Of a stretch of DNA of 64,000 nucleotides, positions 61,427 to 64,000 are shown in pieces. Position 1 is the first letter of the stretch. The number at the start of each line of letters is the position of its first letter. The notes beneath the pieces were generated by a model, which worked only from the letters and a program-made list of their open reading frames with translations, searched no databases and was not told the DNA's origin. A program made the position numbers and the translations under genes. This DNA comes from Gammaproteobacteria bacterium (GTDB lineage: Bacteria; Pseudomonadota; Gammaproteobacteria; Burkholderiales; Burkholderiaceae_C). Where the stretch lies: NCBI GenBank assembly GCA_018815325.1, contig JAHIYE010000021.1:372001-436000 (forward strand), given 5' to 3'.

Positions 61427-61789
61427 ATGAATAACTTGATCGATATTCAAAGCCAAATTGAAAAACTTCAGAAACAGGCTGCTGATATAAAAATCAAAGA
61501 GTTTCAGAAGACCGTGCAGGAAATTCGAGCCAAGATGCAGGCATTTGGTATCAGCCTAAAAGACTTGCAGGTTGGCAAGGCACCACGTGGGAACAAGGCC
61601 AAAGTCAAGGTAGGGGAATCAGCAAAGCGCATAGCTGCTGGCACCAAAAAGAAAAGTGGGACAACCGTGGCGGTCAAGTATCAAGGGCCTAATGGCGAAT
61701 CCTGGAGTGGTCGTGGCCTGACGCCGCGCTGGCTTGCTTCGCTAGTGGTGCAAGGACGCACAAAAGAAGAGTTCGCAATCAAGAGCTAG
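61427..61789 (+). CDS. hns: H-NS-like nucleoid-associated protein
   Basis: 120 residues. The N-terminal coiled coil ('IDIQSQIEKLQKQAADIKIK' to ~50) gives oligomerisation. A basic linker follows ('KAPRGNKAKVKVGESAKRIA'). The C-terminal DNA-binding domain is 'VKYQGPNGESWSGRGLTPRW' near 84-103, the H-NS/BpH3 type found in betaproteobacteria. Located between the initiating transferase and wbpM, it may silence this locus or AT-rich acquired DNA in general. Confidence 0.9.
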   Translation: MNNLIDIQSQIEKLQKQAADIKIKEFQKTVQEIRAKMQAFGISLKDLQVGKAPRGNKAKVKVGESAKRIAAGTKKKSGTTVAVKYQGPNGESWSGRGLTPRWLASLVVQGRTKEEFAIKS

Positions 61790-61808
61790 TTGGCGCGCTG
61801 GGAGCTAA

Positions 61809-63734
61809 ATGCAACATAGAGTCATTGCTTGGCCGCGATCGGTCAAGCGCGCGATCGTGGTCGCGCTGGATGTGGTCATGGCATTGGCGGCTACTTGGGT
61901 AGCCTTTACCTTACGTCTGGATACATTGCACTCGCCTGTTGGTGCGCAATGGTGGGTGTACGTGTTGACACCTGTGCTTGCTATTCCCGTATTCGTCAAG
62001 TTTGGCCTGTATCGCGCTATTTTCAGGTACACGGGGCAGGCTGCATTAGTTGCTACAACTCAGGCTGTATTGGTTTACGGAGCCCTATTGTTGGGCGTTC
62101 TGTTGTGGCGGCAATGGCCAGGCGTTCCGCGTAGTTTGGGCATTTTGCAGCCGTTGATATTCTTATTGATGGTGGGAGCCAGCCGTGCGATGGCTCGCTT
62201 CTGGCTGGCAAATGTGGGAAGCAAGACAAAAAATGCAAGTGGCCGTTTGCTGATTTTTGGGGCTGGCGATGCCGGAGTCCAAACGGCTACTGCCATCAGC
62301 AGCACAGGTCAGTATGTTCTGCAGGGGTTCATTGATGACGATCCGTCCAAGGTGGGGCGCAGCATTAATGGTGTGCCGGTATTCTCACCAGCTGATGTGC
62401 CCGATATGGTGGAAAAATATGGTGTAACCGATATTCTCCTGGCTCTGCCGAGCGCCTCTCGCGGTCGCCGCAACCGTATTATTCAAGACCTGCAATCTCT
62501 GCCGATTCATATACGCACGCTGCCAGGCCTCGCCGACTTGGCCAGTGGCCGTGTGACGGTAAAAGATTTCCGGGAGTTGGATGTCGAGGATCTACTGGGT
62601 CGAGACCCGGTGCCCCCTGACCCCGAACTGCTAACCCGTGATTTGACCGGTCAAGTCGTGATGGTGACCGGTGCAGGCGGCAGCATTGGCGGGGAGCTGT
62701 GCAGGCAGATTGTGGAGCAGCGGCCTCGCCAACTGATCTTGCTGGACCACAACGAGTTTGGTCTGTATTCGATTCATTGTGAACTCCAGGGGCTGTGTAA
62801 CTCACAAGACCTGGCGGTAGAGTTGCTCCCGCTGTTGGGGCGTGTGACCTACTATCCACGCATGACGGCGATTTGCCAGATGTACAGGCCATCCATTGTT
62901 TACCATGCGGCGGCTTACAAGCATGTGCCTATGGTCGAGAGCAATGCTGGCGAGGGTATAGCCAACAATGTTTTTGGCACCCTCAACATGGCCCGCGCTG
63001 CCATGGAGAATAGGGTCGGCCGTTTTGTGCTGATTTCAACCGATAAAGCCGTGCGACCCACCAATGTCATGGGGGCAAGCAAGCGTATGGCCGAGATGGT
63101 GTTGCAGGCTATGGCCGCCGAGGCTGTGCTGCAATTCTCCGGTGACCTTGTAGAGAAGCCGGGCATGGTGAAGAATCAAACCTGCTTCACCATGGTGCGC
63201 TTCGGTAATGTGCTGGATTCAAGCGGCAGCGTGGTGCCCTTGTTTCGCAAGCAACTCGCCGATGGCGGCCCGCTGACGGTCACGCATGCAGAGGTCACCC
63301 GCTATTTCATGACCATTCCGGAGGCGGCGCAACTGGTGTTGCAGGCAGGTGCCATGGCCAGTGGTGGTGATGTATTTGTGCTGGACATGGGCGAGCCGGT
63401 CAAGATACTGGACTTGGCTCGACGCATGGTGCAACTCTCGGGCCTATCGGTACGGGATGAAGATCATCCGGATGGCGATATCTCCATTGACATCGTTGGT
63501 CTGAGGCCAGGGGAGAAGCTCTATGAGGAGTTGCTGATTGGTGAGAATCCTCAGCCTACCAGCCATCCGCGCATCATGAAGGCACACGAGCAATACTTGG
63601 CCTGGTCAGAGTTGTCTGCAGAATTGACCAAGCTGGGATCAGTGGCACAGCAAAATGATCTGGCTGCTATCAAGGACTTTCTGAGGCAACATGTACAAGG
63701 TTACCAAGCCAAAGAGGCGGCTCCCATGTCCTGA
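61809..63734 (+). CDS. wbpM: Membrane-bound UDP-GlcNAc 4,6-dehydratase (WbpM)
   Basis: 641 residues. Four N-terminal membrane segments (first ~16-40) precede a cytoplasmic region with an N-terminal Rossmann part ('LLIFGAGDAGVQTATAISST'). The catalytic SDR domain then starts near 278 ('VVMVTGAGGSIGGELCRQIV'). 'LISTDKAVRPTNVMGASKRM' has Met in place of Tyr, the SMK triad of WbpM. It makes UDP-4-keto-6-deoxy-GlcNAc for the WbpV-like reductase. It is last in the cluster; argB follows after 66 bp without a recognisable hairpin terminator. Confidence 0.93.
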   Translation: MQHRVIAWPRSVKRAIVVALDVVMALAATWVAFTLRLDTLHSPVGAQWWVYVLTPVLAIPVFVKFGLYRAIFRYTGQAALVATTQAVLVYGALLLGVLLWRQWPGVPRSLGILQPLIFLLMVGASRAMARFWLANVGSKTKNASGRLLIFGAGDAGVQTATAISSTGQYVLQGFIDDDPSKVGRSINGVPVFSPADVPDMVEKYGVTDILLALPSASRGRRNRIIQDLQSLPIHIRTLPGLADLASGRVTVKDFRELDVEDLLGRDPVPPDPELLTRDLTGQVVMVTGAGGSIGGELCRQIVEQRPRQLILLDHNEFGLYSIHCELQGLCNSQDLAVELLPLLGRVTYYPRMTAICQMYRPSIVYHAAAYKHVPMVESNAGEGIANNVFGTLNMARAAMENRVGRFVLISTDKAVRPTNVMGASKRMAEMVLQAMAAEAVLQFSGDLVEKPGMVKNQTCFTMVRFGNVLDSSGSVVPLFRKQLADGGPLTVTHAEVTRYFMTIPEAAQLVLQAGAMASGGDVFVLDMGEPVKILDLARRMVQLSGLSVRDEDHPDGDISIDIVGLRPGEKLYEELLIGENPQPTSHPRIMKAHEQYLAWSELSAELTKLGSVAQQNDLAAIKDFLRQHVQGYQAKEAAPMS

Positions 63735-63749
63735 CTCATGGGGCCGTGA

Positions 63750-64000
<251 letters not shown>

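Overview
The window looks like a betaproteobacterial chromosome: an argB start in the style of that class, an H-NS-like protein of the short C-terminal 'SGRG' type, a MarR-like EPS-associated regulator, and high GC in most reading frames. Genus cannot be fixed from the sequence alone. Almost everything is one surface-polysaccharide (O-antigen, capsule or EPS) locus, and every intact gene is on the + strand.

Layout. (1) 1-892: end of a dTDP-rhamnose operon (rfbA 3' end, rfbC). (2) 893-4122: a decayed stretch with a broken gene and a nested insertion sequence. A dead IS3-family element (1647-4122, 3-bp duplication) carries an IS30-family element (2569-3795, 4-bp duplication GAGC) inside its orfA. 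Both transposases are broken. (3) 4203-5312: an rfaH gene, then a perfect ops core (4918) and an EPS-type MarR regulator, apparently the head of a ~56-kb run of closely spaced or overlapping genes. (4) 5309-15692: ugd, a methyltransferase, and a GDP-route legionaminic acid module (LegB, LegC, LegH, LegI, LegG, PtmE, LegF) with a formyltransferase-like protein and a PIG-L deacetylase built in. (5) 15689-20573: two unclassified GT-B-like proteins and a PglK-like ABC flippase. (6) 20570-39358: an unusual region holding a GDP-heptose set (HddC, CBS-HddA, GmhA), a NeuB-TIM-barrel fusion, two more CMP-sugar synthetase-like proteins, a third NeuB-like protein, a class III aminotransferase, a VOC protein, four methyltransferase-type or isomerase-type enzymes, two SDRs, a D-2-hydroxyacid dehydrogenase, a CBS-nucleotide-sugar dehydrogenase fusion and glycosyltransferase-like proteins. 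(7) 39394-55220: GT4, heparinase-like protein, asparagine-synthase-type amidotransferase, two GT2s, a methyltransferase, GtrA, a large GT-C-like membrane protein, a Wzy/ligase-like protein, a polysaccharide deacetylase, an aminotransferase-FemAB fusion, and another GT4. (8) 55217-63734: UDP-L-FucNAc synthesis (fnlABC), WbuB-type FucNAc transferase, WbpV-type reductase, a phosphoglycosyl transferase, an hns-like gene, and wbpM. (9) 63801-end: start of argB.

How it fits together (inference from families). WbpM and the WbpV-like reductase would supply UDP-QuiNAc, which the phosphoglycosyl transferase loads on undecaprenyl phosphate. WbuB adds FucNAc, and later transferases add uronic acid derivatives, legionaminic acid and probably one or two unidentified CMP-activated ulosonic acids. 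The PglK-like ABC protein would flip the lipid-linked unit and the Wzy-like protein polymerise it. A GtrB/GtrA/GT-C set could decorate it afterwards. RfaH acting at ops would let RNA polymerase read through the very long operon.

The best candidate for something undescribed is 20570-39358: three CBS-domain fusions (counting PtmE just upstream), three NeuB homologues and three NeuA homologues in a single locus, with heptose enzymes placed around a NeuB-TIM-barrel fusion.
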